NCBI GenBank assembly: GCA_026168455.1
Contig: CM047431.1
Location: 54,924,539 to 54,988,538, forward strand
Length of the DNA stretch: 64,000 nucleotides
Direction: 5' to 3'
Source of the DNA: Theocolax elegans
Taxonomy: Eukaryota > Arthropoda > Insecta > Hymenoptera > Cerocephalidae
Of the stretch, positions 23,852 through 36,343 are shown one piece after another; the stretch's first letter is position 1, and every line of letters starts with the position of its first letter. Under the pieces are notes generated by a model that saw only the letters and a list, made by a program, of their open reading frames with translations, was not told the origin of the DNA and made no database searches. The position numbers and the translations under genes are program-made.

Positions 23852-23967
23852 CACTGAGAAAAGGATTTATTTAATATTAAGATATTTATTAACAGTTAAC
23901 AAATATAGCCTTAGATTTGTTAACAGTTAATAAATATCTTAATATCAAATATATCCTTCCCTCAGTA
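23852..23967. mobile_element. CACTG-family MITE (116 bp)
   Basis: The ends CACTGAGAAAAGGAT and ATCCTTCCCTCAGTA are flanked by TA on both sides. The interior is a palindrome around TTAACAGTTAACAAAT and ATTTGTTAACAGTTAA. It lies 89 bp upstream of the Tom40 exon remnant. The preceding sequence, readable as FDDAIW, may be an upstream Tom40 piece. Confidence 0.8.
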
Positions 23968-24056
23968 TAGGTAAGAATTTGTCTATTAGTTGGGTCACAT
24001 ATGATTTTATTTTTGTTAAAGTTTTTGAGATATGATTTATTTTTTAATTAAACTAG

Positions 24057-24188
24057 TTGTCATTTGTGCTTTTACCAAAAAGCTAGTCAACAAGTTTAAG
24101 TAGGAGTTGAAATGGAAATTAATTCTAAAATGCAAGAAGCAGTAACTACAATAGCTTATCAAGTTGATTTACCAAAAGCAGATTTAAG
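24057..24188 (+). pseudogene. Tom40: Tom40 exon remnant (mitochondrial outer-membrane import channel)
   Basis: After an AG acceptor-like site the frame reads CHLCFYQKASQQV, a TAA stop, then VGVEMEINSKMQEAVTTIAY and QVDLPKADL. This matches the conserved C-terminal beta-strand region of animal Tom40 (pattern LCYYHKAS, QVGVE, TIGYQIDLPKAD), from my knowledge of the family. A GT follows at 24,189. The in-frame stop and lack of neighbouring exons downstream make it a relic. Upstream, a degenerate FDDAIW-like piece near 23,830 may belong to the preceding exon, with a MITE between them. Confidence 0.7.
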
Positions 24189-25228
24189 GTTAATATTCAC
24201 AAGTTTAAAATTTCTTTGACTTTTTCACATATATTTTAGTCGTTCAGTGCCGAAAATAATAAAATTTTTGCAAATTCAAAATCAATTACAAAGTGTATGT
24301 AGATTTCATTACTTTTTTATATTTGTCAGTATTATTTTATTTAAAGAGCATAAGAAAGAGAGAATTACTTTTTGATTAGTTATGCAGAAATTAATTTTGC
24401 ACAAATGAATTATTATTATTCTATAAAAATTTTTATCTACTGATGTAAAGCAGGGGAATTAGGATAGACATTGTTTATTTTAAGAGAATAAAAAAAAAGA
24501 AGTTTCCTTTTTATCAGTTTTGTGAAATTAATAAAAACTTTTTATGGAGTTTAAGCAAAATATATAAAAGTTTAATTCAAAAAAATACAATGTATAATAT
24601 GGTAAAAAATACTGTTCGATTATTCTGCTTGGATTTCAGTACTTTCTATTGCACAAACTTTATGGAATTTAAGCAAAATATAAGTAGAAATAGGATGGGA
24701 GTAAGAATTAAAGATTTTTTTATCAGATAACATTTTTGTAAGTGTGATTGGAAACCATACTTGCGAATGTTGACACCTTCGTGGAAGGTGTTTTATATAA
24801 AGTACTGTATAGAGGCACAAATTCAATGTGGAATATTTAATAATGAATAATAAAATTCCAGAAAGTAAAACTCTAATAAATAAATAAAAAATTTCTATTG
24901 ACATCTACAAAATACTTGCCGTTGCTATTTTGATTTCAGTAGTTTCGATTGCAAAAACTTTTTATGGTTAAAATCGAAAATTACTTCAAATTTAAATCTA
25001 TAATAGATCGAAAAATCATTTTTTTACGGATTCGGAAAAATGAAAGGAAACTACTTTTCCAACCCACAACTTCTAACATGTTTTTAACAAATCCAAAAAT
25101 TTTACTATTATATAGCTGCCTCATAAAGGAATGTTTGTTGTAATTTTAAAACGAACATTTTATAAATTAAATATAATATACAATATACAGAACTACACTA
25201 AATAATTAAATAATACGTTATTCTGTAC
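24189..25228. other. AT-rich non-coding DNA
   Basis: No further Tom40 exon or other gene is recognised. TTTATGG-centred sequence recurs loosely (24,541, 24,660, 24,961), suggesting a diverged repeat. Confidence 0.5.
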
Positions 25229-25349
25229 AAAGTTCCAGGTCAATATAACAAGGACACCTTAAAAAATTTCTGCACCGAAAAATCAAGGGTAATCGTAAAG
25301 TTTCGGTGCAGAAATTTTTTAGGGTGTCCTTGTATTCACCTGGAACTTT
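25229..25349. mobile_element. 121-bp foldback element
   Basis: The left arm AAAGTTCCAGGT, then CAAGGACACC, then AAAAAATTTCTGCACCGAAA is repeated inverted on the right (TTTCGGTGCAGAAATTTTTT, GGTGTCCTTG, ACCTGGAACTTT) around a spacer of about 20 bp. Non-coding. The target duplication is not clear. Confidence 0.75.
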
Positions 25350-26500
25350 ATAGAATTACTTATTATTTAATTACCTTGTGCTTGTGTATTCGGGTTTTGC
25401 ATAAATTTGCGTATTTTTTAAAAATAAATATTAATAACTTACCGGGTATGTCACTTGTTTAAATACACAAACAAGATTTAAATTTTTTTTCTCATAAACT
25501 GTTTGTAATTTAATGTACGGATCACCACTAGAAATTTTACAAATATTATCCATGTAATGTTTCGGAATAGAAACATACGCATTAACCTTTACTTTTGAAG
25601 TGTTTGACGATCATGCATCACGTCATAACTTCTTTCTATTGTTTTATGATGATTTCGTCGCATTAGAGAGGAAGAGAAGATAACGTACAAGCAAGATATA
25701 ATTTATTTATTTTATTATCACACTGTTTATTCGTGTGCAACATGGTGCTTTTGATACATATAATGATTTTAATTAATATGTAGATATTACTAAGACATTT
25801 GATTATAAAATACGTTGATAGCAAGCAGTCGTTGATTCCCTTATCTAACATCATTTAATTTCGTGACCCATCAATGACGTTTACATCAAAATTTATGTTA
25901 TAGTAGATAGATAAGTGAGTAGATAGTTGCGATGTGTGAGATGTGTAAGATAGAAAAAAAACATTATATTCCGGACCGGGGAGAGGTAAAAGGCGCAAGC
26001 AAAGGTAAAAACTCGTGACAGAAGTTCAGAAATGACGGTGCGAGGAAGCTACTGCCACTCTTTGTATAGGAGTTTCCTCCGAATATTCGACGAAAAACAC
26101 CTATTCTCAATCTATTGACTCTCGATTTATTGAATTCTCAATAGGATAATTTCTCCAGTGAATGAACGAATAAGGCCAGCTAATGAACAGGTCACGTGAT
26201 ATTATCTTTTGCTTAGTTTCAAATAATGTGAATAATTAATTATTAACTAGTAGTCCTTTTTGGGCTTCAAGATCAAGGGAAATGTACTTCCTTATCTAAA
26301 AATATGTAAAATATATTGTATCGCATATTTTTTTAGTATATAATGTTCATTCTCTGGTGTCTGTTCACATACTGGTGAGGGTCATTATGGCCACTGGACA
26401 CATGTACCTTCTATTTCGAACTGCAATGACTTCGAAAACATTACTTCCACCGTTGAGTCCTTAATGGACACAGCGTTAATTATGGTTAACCAAGGGCTCA
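25350..26500. other. Non-coding DNA, moderately GC-richer near 25,970-26,100
   Basis: No gene is supported. The patch at 25,970-26,100 has no recognised content. The stretch 26,340-26,500 leads into the retrotransposon relic. Confidence 0.5.
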
Positions 26501-26893
26501 ATGAAAGCCTTAGCAAAACTAAATTCCCTACTGAACAATCACTCGTTATTAAATCTAAGAAAAGGTGTAATAATTTATCAAGCTTTAATTCGATCTATTC
26601 TAACCTGCGTTTTAGCGGTTTGGGGTGGTATTTTTAAATCAAATATTAATAAAATCCAAAAAATTCTAAATAATGTATTACGAAAAATAACAAACGCACA
26701 ATAACGATACACTGAAAATTCATTATTTCATAAAGAACTCCAAATAGAATATTTGCAGAATCTCATTAAAATTTCAGCTAATAAATTTTACGAAAACTTC
26801 GCAAAATCAAAATACGCTGTAATAAATAAATCGTTCTATCCGCTTCGTATAGAACCAACTATTCGTTACTTAAAACTAAATTTAATTAAATAA
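26501..26893 (+). pseudogene. Non-LTR retrotransposon reverse transcriptase C-terminus (Jockey-like relic)
   Basis: The frame reads MKALAKLNSLLNNHSLLNLR, then IIYQALIRSILTCVLAVWGG and NINKIQKILNNVLRKITNAQ. A TAA stop (26,702) follows where a tryptophan is common in the family, and then in the same frame come YTENSLFHKELQIEYLQNLI and KISANKFYENFAKSK. The pattern of a stem such as YKA-IRP-TY-WG and a basic NKIQ-LR-I block is typical of the thumb region of Jockey/CR1-type reverse transcriptases. Catalytic motifs (FADD) upstream are absent, so this is a 5-prime-truncated dead copy, about 130 codons. Confidence 0.8.
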
Positions 26894-28240
26894 ATTAACA
26901 TTGGCAATCTGGGAAGGAAACGTGCAAGGTTAATTTTGCTGGTTGTTGAAGACATTTCGCTAAAAAAACCAACCGGACCTCTGTAGAATGGTCCTGCAAG
27001 GATTGTCAATACACATCTACACAATGATAGTCCACCTATTTTTCTTTTTGTTTTTACTCTCAAACTAATATCCCATTCTCCTTCCATCTCATTTTTATTT
27101 TTTTAACTATCCTATAACGATAAGTACGTTCTTTCAGCCTAGTGATTTTTCATACTTAAAGGGATTCCATACTCGATATTAATTGGTTAATTAATAACAA
27201 AATAAAAGAGTATATGAAAAAATAAGAGACAAAACGCCTTTGATTATCGCTAATCTAATTGTGTCTTGAGTTTCAAACTGAAATATTATTGTCTTTTAGA
27301 GAAAAGTCTTAGCAAGAATGTCAAGTTTGTGCATCTTGTTTATGTTAACATCACATTTTTGGTAAAACTTCTCGAAAACCCAATAATATTTTAATTTCTT
27401 CTAATTTTTTACATACTCTTTTATTTATAGATTTATTATTAATTTTCGCGTTTGTCGGTAGGGAGAATAAATATAAACTTTTTCACTGCGTTCAACATAT
27501 TGACACTAATCAAGTTAATTATTTGTTTTGATTTTAAAGAAATTATTAACTTCATTAAGTACATTCTGAATGTTTAAAATATTTACAAAATGTATTCCTT
27601 AGCTGTGACTTAGAAATCGATTGATTACTATCTTAGCTTTAAATTCTTCAAAACAAAGCTATGTTTACAAAATTAATTCATAGAATATTATTGTATTTTA
27701 TTTATTTCCAACAGTTACTTATTATTGTTGTTTTATGGAAAGCATTTTAAGACTTAAGGGTGGCAGTTTGCTGTTGAACAAAAAATATCAAATTTAATAT
27801 TATGAAAAATTAAAGAGAACTCCGTCGAATTATTTAGCTGCATTAGTAAAAATATTAGACGTACGAAATCTCTAAGTTAAAGAAATGTGCTTCCGCATAT
27901 AGATTGTTTAAATATATTTAAAAATAAAATTAGTCTTTATTCTTCTTCATTGAAATATACGAAATTCCAAGTTTTAAGTAACTTTTAAGTTTATTAAATA
28001 TTAATGTAACTTTATAAAAAAACCCACGTAAAAATAAACATTCACCAAAATTTAGTATTTCCTCTATTAAATAATTAAAATTGAAAATCCAATTTTGTGT
28101 CAAGTTGTTCGAGAAGTGTAAATTATTTTATATTTTGAAATTATAATTGCAGTTACAAGTGTGCACTTTTCTTGTAGACAGTGAAAGTTTAATACTGCCT
28201 CATAAAATCACACGGAGGGTATAATACAGTTGTCTTCGGT
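26894..28240. other. AT-rich DNA with one TTAA-type element end
   Basis: Apart from the element end at 27,156-27,380, no supported feature is present. A minus-strand frame near 26,866-27,087 has no recognisable family. Confidence 0.5.
27156..27380. mobile_element. TTAA-type element, left end only (family G)
   Basis: TTAA is followed by AGGGATTCCATACTCGAT and TTAATTAATAACAAAATAAA, AATCTAATTGTGT, then TTTAGAGAAAAGTCTTAGCA. The same order of motifs occurs at 36,344 and, complete, at 41,622-42,005. No right end is found. Confidence 0.55.
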
Positions 28241-28660
28241 CTTTACGCTTACAAGATGCGCATGGAGTAATTGCTATTGCAATTTGTTAAAGCGAAAAAA
28301 TATTATTTACCTAGGTGTAATTCTAGTGAATTTTCGATCGAACTTTATGTCGGGGATCCCGGAGATAAAAAAATAATTGGCACCGCGAGTAAAGGAAAGG
28401 AAGAAAGGCTCGGTTGTAAGATACCGAGAGAGAACGGCACCAAACGCCGCGTGGTTTCATAAAAGCGAAAGGTTTCGTTATTATGCAGCGATAGCCACAC
28501 GTTTGCGTTCACGCAGGGGACGACGACGCTCGAGGAAGCGAAAACTGGAGCACGAGTAATACTGCAAGGTTGTGTGCCTATGTGTGTGTAACCATTCTCT
28601 CCCTCTCTCTCTCTCTCTCTTTTTAACTGGCTCTTATACCTTGTGATTTTCACGCAGCTA
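28241..28660. other. GC-richer island
   Basis: CpG-rich DNA with a (CT)n tract at 28,600-28,620. Frames of 60-102 codons overlap on both strands and give basic low-complexity products with no family match. Possible promoter or untranslated exon, like the islands at 3.1 and 17.4 kb. Confidence 0.3.
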
Positions 28661-31326
28661 TCAAGCTAACGCGGTAAAAACCTTTTCCCGTTTTATACAG
28701 TTATCGTTTAATAATCCAACTTGTGACAGATATATTGATCGATAATGATACGCTCTGTGAAACGTTGTGGTTTATCCAAGTTACATTAGAACCATCTTTG
28801 TTAGCTTGTGGTTACAATTATTTCTTAATACCGACTATCGCCAATTTACCTTGTGTTTATTATTACAATTTTATGATAACTTTTTTTTTCTCGTATATCT
28901 TTCACATATTTTCACTTGTATCTTAATTTTGGTGCATGATTTATACGTTTTCCATCATAAAAGGCAATAGTTCCGTTTTGCGCTCGAAGAAAAAACGTAT
29001 ACGTATATACGTTAAGTAACACAGTTGCCGCTATCCTGAAGGTTATTAGATTGTGATAACAAATTGTAAAAGAACTTTATTATGGTAACGCTTGAATTGT
29101 TATGTATATCGTTACAAACGGTACATGCTGTTCGTTTCAATGATTATTTATATTCAGTGTGAACTTTTCCTTTTCGTTTAAGTTTCTCAATAATTTCTAG
29201 TATTAACATTTTGTCATTTTCTTAAGGTTTTCCGTGTTTGGTAGAAATTACTATTTTCGAAATAGCTACTAATAAGTGCCAAAAAGTAGCTAGTGATGAA
29301 AAGATTTATTTTAATTATTTCTTTATGTATCCTATGAAAAATTCTTTGGGTATCTGTTGCACAAACGAAGTACGACTTTCGTATTTGAGGTTATGAGCAC
29401 CAACATTATTACCAATTTTGGGAGCCCAAAATTCGGTACAAACTCTAATTTCAAAAATTCTATATGCACTATACTTTAAAAATCTATAAATAAGTGCACT
29501 TTCAAATATATATATTTTTAATAATTTTTTAAAAGATACATCCATTTTCCATTACGTATTTATTAAATATCAATACTAAGGCAAAATTATCGTTCTATTT
29601 TCGGGCAGTGGATACCCTTAAAGTAATGTTCAATCTTGAGCGTATATTGTATAGAGTTTTTTCTTGTTATTTCTAAAAATAAAAAATCTATTTTCTTTTT
29701 AGAAAATCTCTTTAGTCAATAACGTTTACTTTCTTTAATCCATTATTTTGGTATAATCATTTCTATTAATGTTTTTAATTAAAATAACCAATTAACTCTA
29801 ACTTATCAAATTTGGGTTAATAAAATTATTATTAGATATATTTTAAATCTCTATAATTTGATCTCGATATCCTTTCACTGAGAGGCCAATTTTATTGTAT
29901 TCAAATTCTATAAAACTCGTCAAACATAAAATTTTACTGCAATAGGATTAGTGTGGGTATTACGGTGACGGTGGGTATTATTGTACTTCTGAAAGATGTA
30001 TTAATTACGAAATTATTCGTAAGAATTGCTATGTAAAAAAATCGAACTGTTACTATGTTAAATTTATTAACTATCGTGAATTGTTTAATTTAATTATCAA
30101 CTTGATGGCTATCTCTAGTTGTACATTTTTGTATACAAGTGAACACTTAAGTGGTGATTTACATAAGAAACTATTTATATAAGAAGTATATCAAAAAATC
30201 ATGCAAAATTTTTTCTATCCGATTTGCAATGCCATATTTTACAATAAAAAATAAAAAAATTATTTACAATTACTTTATTTACTTTTTAATTCACAACTCA
30301 ATCATTACATACTTAATCTTCAATTCTGCTGGTATTATGGCGCTTATTTTACGTGATGCGGCGACCAGTGTAACCTAACCTTTCATACTACCTACCTAAC
30401 TTGGAATGGCGTAGGTGAAGGACCTGTGCCTTTTTACTTCTTCAAATTAGTATAATTTTAAGATATATTACCGACACTATAATTGCAGCATCGACCATAG
30501 TACCAGCAAAAAGAAATTTTTTTAAAACATTTATTATTATTAATTAGTTTTTATAATTATATTTAATATTTATATAATTTTGTTTTTGTAATAAATAATA
30601 CATGGAATCAAGAAACCTTTATGGAAAATCCACCATAATACCTACACTGAGAAAAATTCCTCGCTTTAGGAATGATAACCATATTAGCTAGTAAAATCTC
30701 ATATAGTTATAACAAGCTAATTTTCTTGCAGGTATGACTAAATTGTAGTAAACTTAGTCTTATTTGTAATGTAAAAATTACTATTTGATGTAGATATTAA
30801 ATTAAGATGGACATTAGTAAATATTCTAGTGATTCGTAATATATATTTTTTAGTTAATTTACCTATTATACAATGTTTACTGTTACAAATTTTGCTTGTT
30901 TTCTACGGTATTTTGTTCAACTATTGATTCTATATTGTTTTAGTTAGTTTAAACATACTTCAATGGCTTAATTCAATATATTTTCTTAGCTACAAATACT
31001 AAATTTTTATTGTCAAGTATAAGTGTAATTTTTATGTATTTTTATTGCTTTTAAATTAATAAATAATAAATATAGTTATGTATTTCAATCATCTTTTAAA
31101 CTGTGAGAAATTATACAAAATTGCAAAACGTAAGAACTTTTAGTAAATGGAAATTATACTAATAATACAGGAATTCCTGAAAAACATTGAGGTGATACTA
31201 TGTTCACGTAAAAAAAACAATGCCCTATGAAAAGTATTTACAACGTTGCCATGTACAAACGCCAAAAATTTTGAGTTTGAATGTGAAACCAATATTCAGT
31301 TGTACGCCGATTGTTCCATAGGCATC
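28661..31326. other. AT-rich non-coding DNA with a lone CACTG-type end
   Basis: TACACTGAGAAAAATTCC at 30,643-30,660 matches CACTG-family termini, but I find no inverted partner downstream. Otherwise nothing is recognised. Confidence 0.5.
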
Positions 31327-31396
31327 ATGTCCGAGTTAGAAATAAAAAATCTCTTGATCGAGTGGGGTTTATGCCACTATATTTCAATATTTGAAG
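31327..31396 (+). CDS. Candidate first coding exon, SAM-domain-like
   Basis: ATG at 31,327 opens 23 codons, MSELEIKNLLIEWGL then CHYISIFE, and ends at a G followed by GTAATA, a usable splice donor. The spacing W-G-L-x-x-Y-x-x-x-F-E is the start of a SAM-type helical domain as found at the N-terminus of many insect proteins of unknown role. No following exon was found in the AT-rich DNA downstream. It may be a gene start with a long intron or an orphan remnant. Confidence 0.3.
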
Positions 31397-32781
31397 GTAA
31401 TATATGAAGTACATATGAATATAATATATTGTTCAATATATGAAGTATTGGAAACTGAAAGCAATGAGTTTGTTGTTTATGATAAGTTAATTGATTGTAA
31501 CATTTATTTTTTATACAATTTCAAAAATAATAAAAAATGTTATGTTTGTAATATCCACAAATAGAAGTACATTTGCATATGTATAATTATATTGTAAAAA
31601 TAAACAAAAAATAAAAAAATTAAACGTATATGGTGTTAATTACTTTTTTTTTTAAATTATTAGCGTTTGTACGGACTTTTAATGAATTGCCAATTTCCCT
31701 ATTTATAAAATATTTATTTATAGCAAACGTTTCCAATTTTCTCAGCTATATTAATTTTATTATACTTATGGCAATATGAACGTTTCGTATTTTGTAATGA
31801 AATATTAAGTTGGTCATCATTTTTTCTGACAACTAAAACTATATTTTTTTTTCATTACCTCCGCTTGAAAATATAGTTGTATCCATATTGCACTATATTT
31901 TATTGTTTTTTTCTGGTAATAGTTACTATGTATTTCCCTCGGTGTACACTTACCCTAAACAGTTTCGAAATGAGAGAAAAAACCGTTTCAACCGAGCACC
32001 AAAACTGGATAAATTTATCACCTATTTTATTAAAACAATCTGCTTAGTGAAATACGATTTCTATCGGAGATCACGCGTTCATAGCACGTGTAATAATAAT
32101 TGCAATAGTTATAACCATAAATGATTTCCATAAATAGCTAGAGCTCTATACACGTATGCGCTAATGAAATGGAGAAATTTTTGTATCAAAAGTTATTTAT
32201 TATATTACACAAAAAAAAAAACGTTTGTGATTTAAACCGTAAAGCAATAGTTTCCAACTATTTAACATTTGATTGACTAGATGAAATTTTCGTACGTTTG
32301 AAGAAAAGCTATTACAAAATATTTAAAAATCATATCAAACTTTTAAACGCGCACGCACATTCATATTTAAAGTAAAATGCAGTTTTACCAGAAGATTTAC
32401 ACATTTCAACGAAATTGCATAAAATGTAGAACAATGGACTCGGGGAAAAAGGAATAAATTATAATTTATCTTTTATAACAGTAGAACCGCATTAAAAGGC
32501 TCTCGGTATATATTGTTTACGATCGTTGAAACACGGTAGCTCACAGCTTTGCCTCTCGTTATTTCACACTGTTGTGCATTAAGAATCCGCTATGTTTTTA
32601 CCTAAGAATTATAGTATAATATTGGCCTTGTTTAATGGTTTAATTTTGTGAAATTTAATTAGTCACTATTTAACGTTATTCATTTTCTCTTACACTGTTC
32701 TAGGATTCTCCGTTCTTCTCCTTTTATGACTCATATACAAAAAAATATCGAGTTCTACATTTCATTGAAATATTACGTTTA
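31397..32781. other. AT-rich non-coding DNA
   Basis: No exon continuing the SAM-like frame is recognised. A run of frames near 31,888-32,124 is unremarkable. Confidence 0.5.
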
Positions 32782-33764
32782 CACTGAGAAATGTATTATA
32801 GGAAAATCTATTATAACCTTATCAAAAATTACTATAATGCATAGCAACGGCGAGACATACTTTCAATATATTTAAAATTACTATACGTTACGTAGCAAAA
32901 TGCGTAAATTTGAAAATTCACAATGTTATAGATAGTAAAATATATTTTTTGAAATCGCAAAATTTATTATTTTATTTTCTACAATATATAAATTTGGCTT
33001 TGCATAATAAATATTCAAATTAAAAATTAAACATCATAATGGTAAATGTAAAGAAATACACGTATGAAATGTTCTTATTACAAATTTTATTAATTGGTTA
33101 CACCCATGTTTTAGATATACCTATACATCATTCATAGCAATCAATAGTAAAAATATTTACATTATTTTCATACAGTTTGTCCCAAGTGAAATCGTTTTTA
33201 TTATAAATTTTAAATGCTTGCACATTTGTGTTATAAAAACAACTTTTTTTATGAAAACGGGCCAGAAGAGGTACTTATTTACGAAAAATTTATTTCCGGA
33301 TTCCCCTTATTTGATACACAAGATAATGTATTTACTAAATGCTTACCCGTATGCGATCGCGGCATCCACTTTTTTGGTTAATCTGTGACCTGTGATAATT
33401 AAAGTGCGTATTCGTTGATATGATATTTGTGAAAAAAAACACAAATTTGAATACATTATTAAACATTTTTATTAAACATTTCGTTACAAAATAAATCTTA
33501 CATTAATTATACTTAAATAAAAATTACATAAATTTTTTTTAAAATTATTATAAATATTTCTTGTAATGTAACATAGTAATTTGAATCATATATGCTGTAA
33601 CACATTTTATAATTAGATGATGTAAAAATTGTAAAGAATATACTAATAATTAATAAGTTTATTATAAAAATTGGTTTAAAAGAAGTATGTCTTACTAATA
33701 TCATGCATTATAGTAATTTTTTTCTAAATTTATAATAAATTTTCCTATAACACTTTTCTCAGTG
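32782..33764. mobile_element. CACTG-family element, 983 bp
   Basis: CACTGAGAAATGTATTATAG at the left and CTATAACACTTTTCTCAGTG at the right are inverted. Similarity continues about 65 bp inward (AATTACTATAATGCATAGC against ATAATGCATGAT). TA flanks both ends (32,780-32,781, 33,765-33,766). No transposase is encoded. This is the longest member of the CACTG family here. Confidence 0.85.
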
Positions 33765-33766
33765 TA

Positions 33767-35039
33767 CACATAAAAAATAACAAATTCATTCGTGTGTTTC
33801 ATTATAACATTAAAAGTGTCACGATCGCGCCATTTTCACTTTCTTAGGTAAAACTATTGTTATTGTGTTTTTTTCAACTTGTTAATCATTAATAAAACGT
33901 AACAAGCACCTTTAACAAAGCGGATCGTAAATAATTTAATCGCATTTTATACGTGAATTTGTCGTAAATCATCGAATAACGATGCACTTTTCTTTTTTAT
34001 CGCGTTACTAGACTACCGTTTAAACGCACCTGCGACTTTTTTTTTACAATTTCGCTTCGAAATTAAGTGATCTTTTTCTTCTTTCAAACGAATTATTTAA
34101 ATTCGTTACATTTAGAGTTATAATTATGCGCCTTAATTACAGAGATCGTAATGCGTGCTTTTTCCACTTTCATCTTTTCACGCATGAAAACTCTTTGCGT
34201 GTATCATGCAAATTTTTGGTTTTTCATTAAAATGCTTTCCTCTCCCGTACTTTTTTCGGCACTTCTATTACTTTTCAACCGAAATTAGATAATTTTTATA
34301 CAAATACAAATTGCTTTGGTAATTGTAATAAGAATTTTTTTTAATTAACCTTGGAGCAACGGGTTTTATACGTTGTGCTCTTTTCTCTTATTAAATTCTT
34401 TGGATGAGAGTATTACGAAATTATGAATTTTTGTTTAACATCAACCTCCGCTTTAAATTTACATAGAAGTTAGTGAAAGTTTTAATATCTGTGAAAAAAT
34501 CAATCATTCACGTTGATATTAATAATGTAACTTGATTTAATTTTTCGTTTATTCTCTATTGATCAAACTACAAGATATGTGTACGCGAACGATTTAAATT
34601 CAACTGATGAATTATTGACAACGCTATTATTACTATTATTTTTACCCAGGAGGTTCAGCAAAGGCTCTTCTTGAGGTTTTTGCGTTAAATGTATCACGAT
34701 GATTTGAATTATAAGATTTTGCATTTATCGTAAATGCAATTTTCTTATATTTTTCAAGGATTTCTCGGCGACATATTGTTATAACTCGAAGCTCGGTAAA
34801 ATGATAGATAATTACATAGCAGAGGGCATCTAACTCTTGGTTTTGTGTAAATCTGTTTTTATTAATTGTTATAAGTAAATTAGTGTTTTTTCGTCTGCTA
34901 CTTTGTGGCGCGAAATTTGAATTTTTAATTGAGTATGATACCGCCTTAAAAGTCAATATTGTTGATAACAGATTAGTGTATAAAATAGCAGAATTTATAG
35001 GATAAATTCATGCTATGACGAAATGATAGCTATTATCAT
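33767..35039. other. AT-rich non-coding DNA
   Basis: No supported feature. The 104-codon minus-strand frame at 34,642-34,956 shows no domain and is probably chance. Confidence 0.5.
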
Positions 35040-35530
35040 TTGAAAAAATATATATAGGGGTTTTTGAAGTTGCCGATTACGTATCTGTTGTCAAAATTTC
35101 AAAATTCAAAATGGTGGATCCAATATGGACGATCAAAATTATCATAAATGGTAATTTTTTCGGTAATTTGTTATATAGAGCTTCTCGAGGTCGTTGCTTA
35201 CAAATTCGCTATCAAATATTCGAAATTCAAAATAGTGGATGCAAAATGGCAATTTATTTCTGGAATTTGATGTATAGGTGTTTGAGATCGCTGGTTACGC
35301 ACCTATTAAAAAGTTTCTGAAATTCTGAATGTTGCGGTTTCAATATTGCTGAGAATTTTGAATTTTGCAATTTTGACAGCGGATTACAAATTACAAAAAA
35401 TTACCATTTTTCAAAATTTAGATCACGTGCATATTTGAAAGTTTCTGTTAAAATGTCAGCCTATTCGATCAAGTGGTTTCTGAGATATGCTATTATGGTA
35501 AGTCCATTTTATAGAAAATATCAGGGTACG
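35040..35530. repeat. Degenerate tandem repeat, about 110-bp units
   Basis: Three or more diverged units share the order ATAGNGNTTNTGAGRTCGC, TTACG, TCAAAATTTCNAAATTC and AAAATGGTGGAT (near 35,057, 35,175 and 35,275). A related inverted stretch lies near 40,470-40,570 (CCGCCAATTTCAATTTCGAA then CAGCAACCTC), so this is a dispersed repeat family. Confidence 0.6.
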
Positions 35531-35587
35531 GAGTCTCATAATTAATTAAAATAGAAATAATCCTACATACAAATTCTCCAAAAAATA

Positions 35588-35805
35588 TTGTAAATAAAAG
35601 TTAATAATAATATAGTTTTTTTTTAAATTAAGAAAAGTTTTCAACAATTGTAATGAAAAAAATGATCAATTGTTAATATTAATAATTATTGTTAATAATT
35701 AATTGTTTATTGTAAATAAAAGTTAATAATAATATATATTTTTTTAAATCAAGAAAAGTTTTCAACAATTGTAATGAAAAAAATGATTAATTGTTAATAT
35801 TGAAT
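35588..35805. repeat. Direct duplication, 122-bp unit, two copies
   Basis: TTGTAAATAAAAGTTAATAA begins both copies (about 35,588 and 35,710), and AAGAAAAGTTTTCAACAATT lies at the same offset in each. Confidence 0.85.
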
Positions 35806-36343
35806 AGTATTTTTTTTTTCAATTGCAACCCACGATTGATCCCCTAATTTCTTTTTTTTTACATATAAAAAACAAGATAGCTAGAAAAAAGGCAGATTAC
35901 CTTCTTTTCCAAATCCTGCTTCTTTTCAAAATTTTTGTTTTCGTCTATTTCTTGCATCACTATTCGCTAATCACGTCATTTTCAACCGTCCAATCATATA
36001 GCGTTTAAAGAGGCTTCACATTATTTTTTTTATAGGAATATTACCTTACAAATGTTATAATAAGTTTTAATGAATTTGAAATAGCTAATTTCTCTATGAT
36101 AAAATAGTAGCACATATATCATATATTAACACAAATTTAAATTTTTGTGGAACAAAAAACATTATCAATAAAGAATAAAAATTATATAACTGAATCATGT
36201 TAAAATATTTCTATATTCATTTCACTATAATAATAGTATTTAAATATTTAGAATTGTAAGTTTTACATCAATTCTAGAAATGTCTGTTATTGCCTAATAT
36301 ATTTTCCGTATCGTGTTATCACATCGTTGTGCGCCGTATTTAA

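Noticed and set aside
34642..34956. 104-codon minus-strand frame
   Set aside because: No motif, AT-driven composition, no splice or start context; kept as non-coding.
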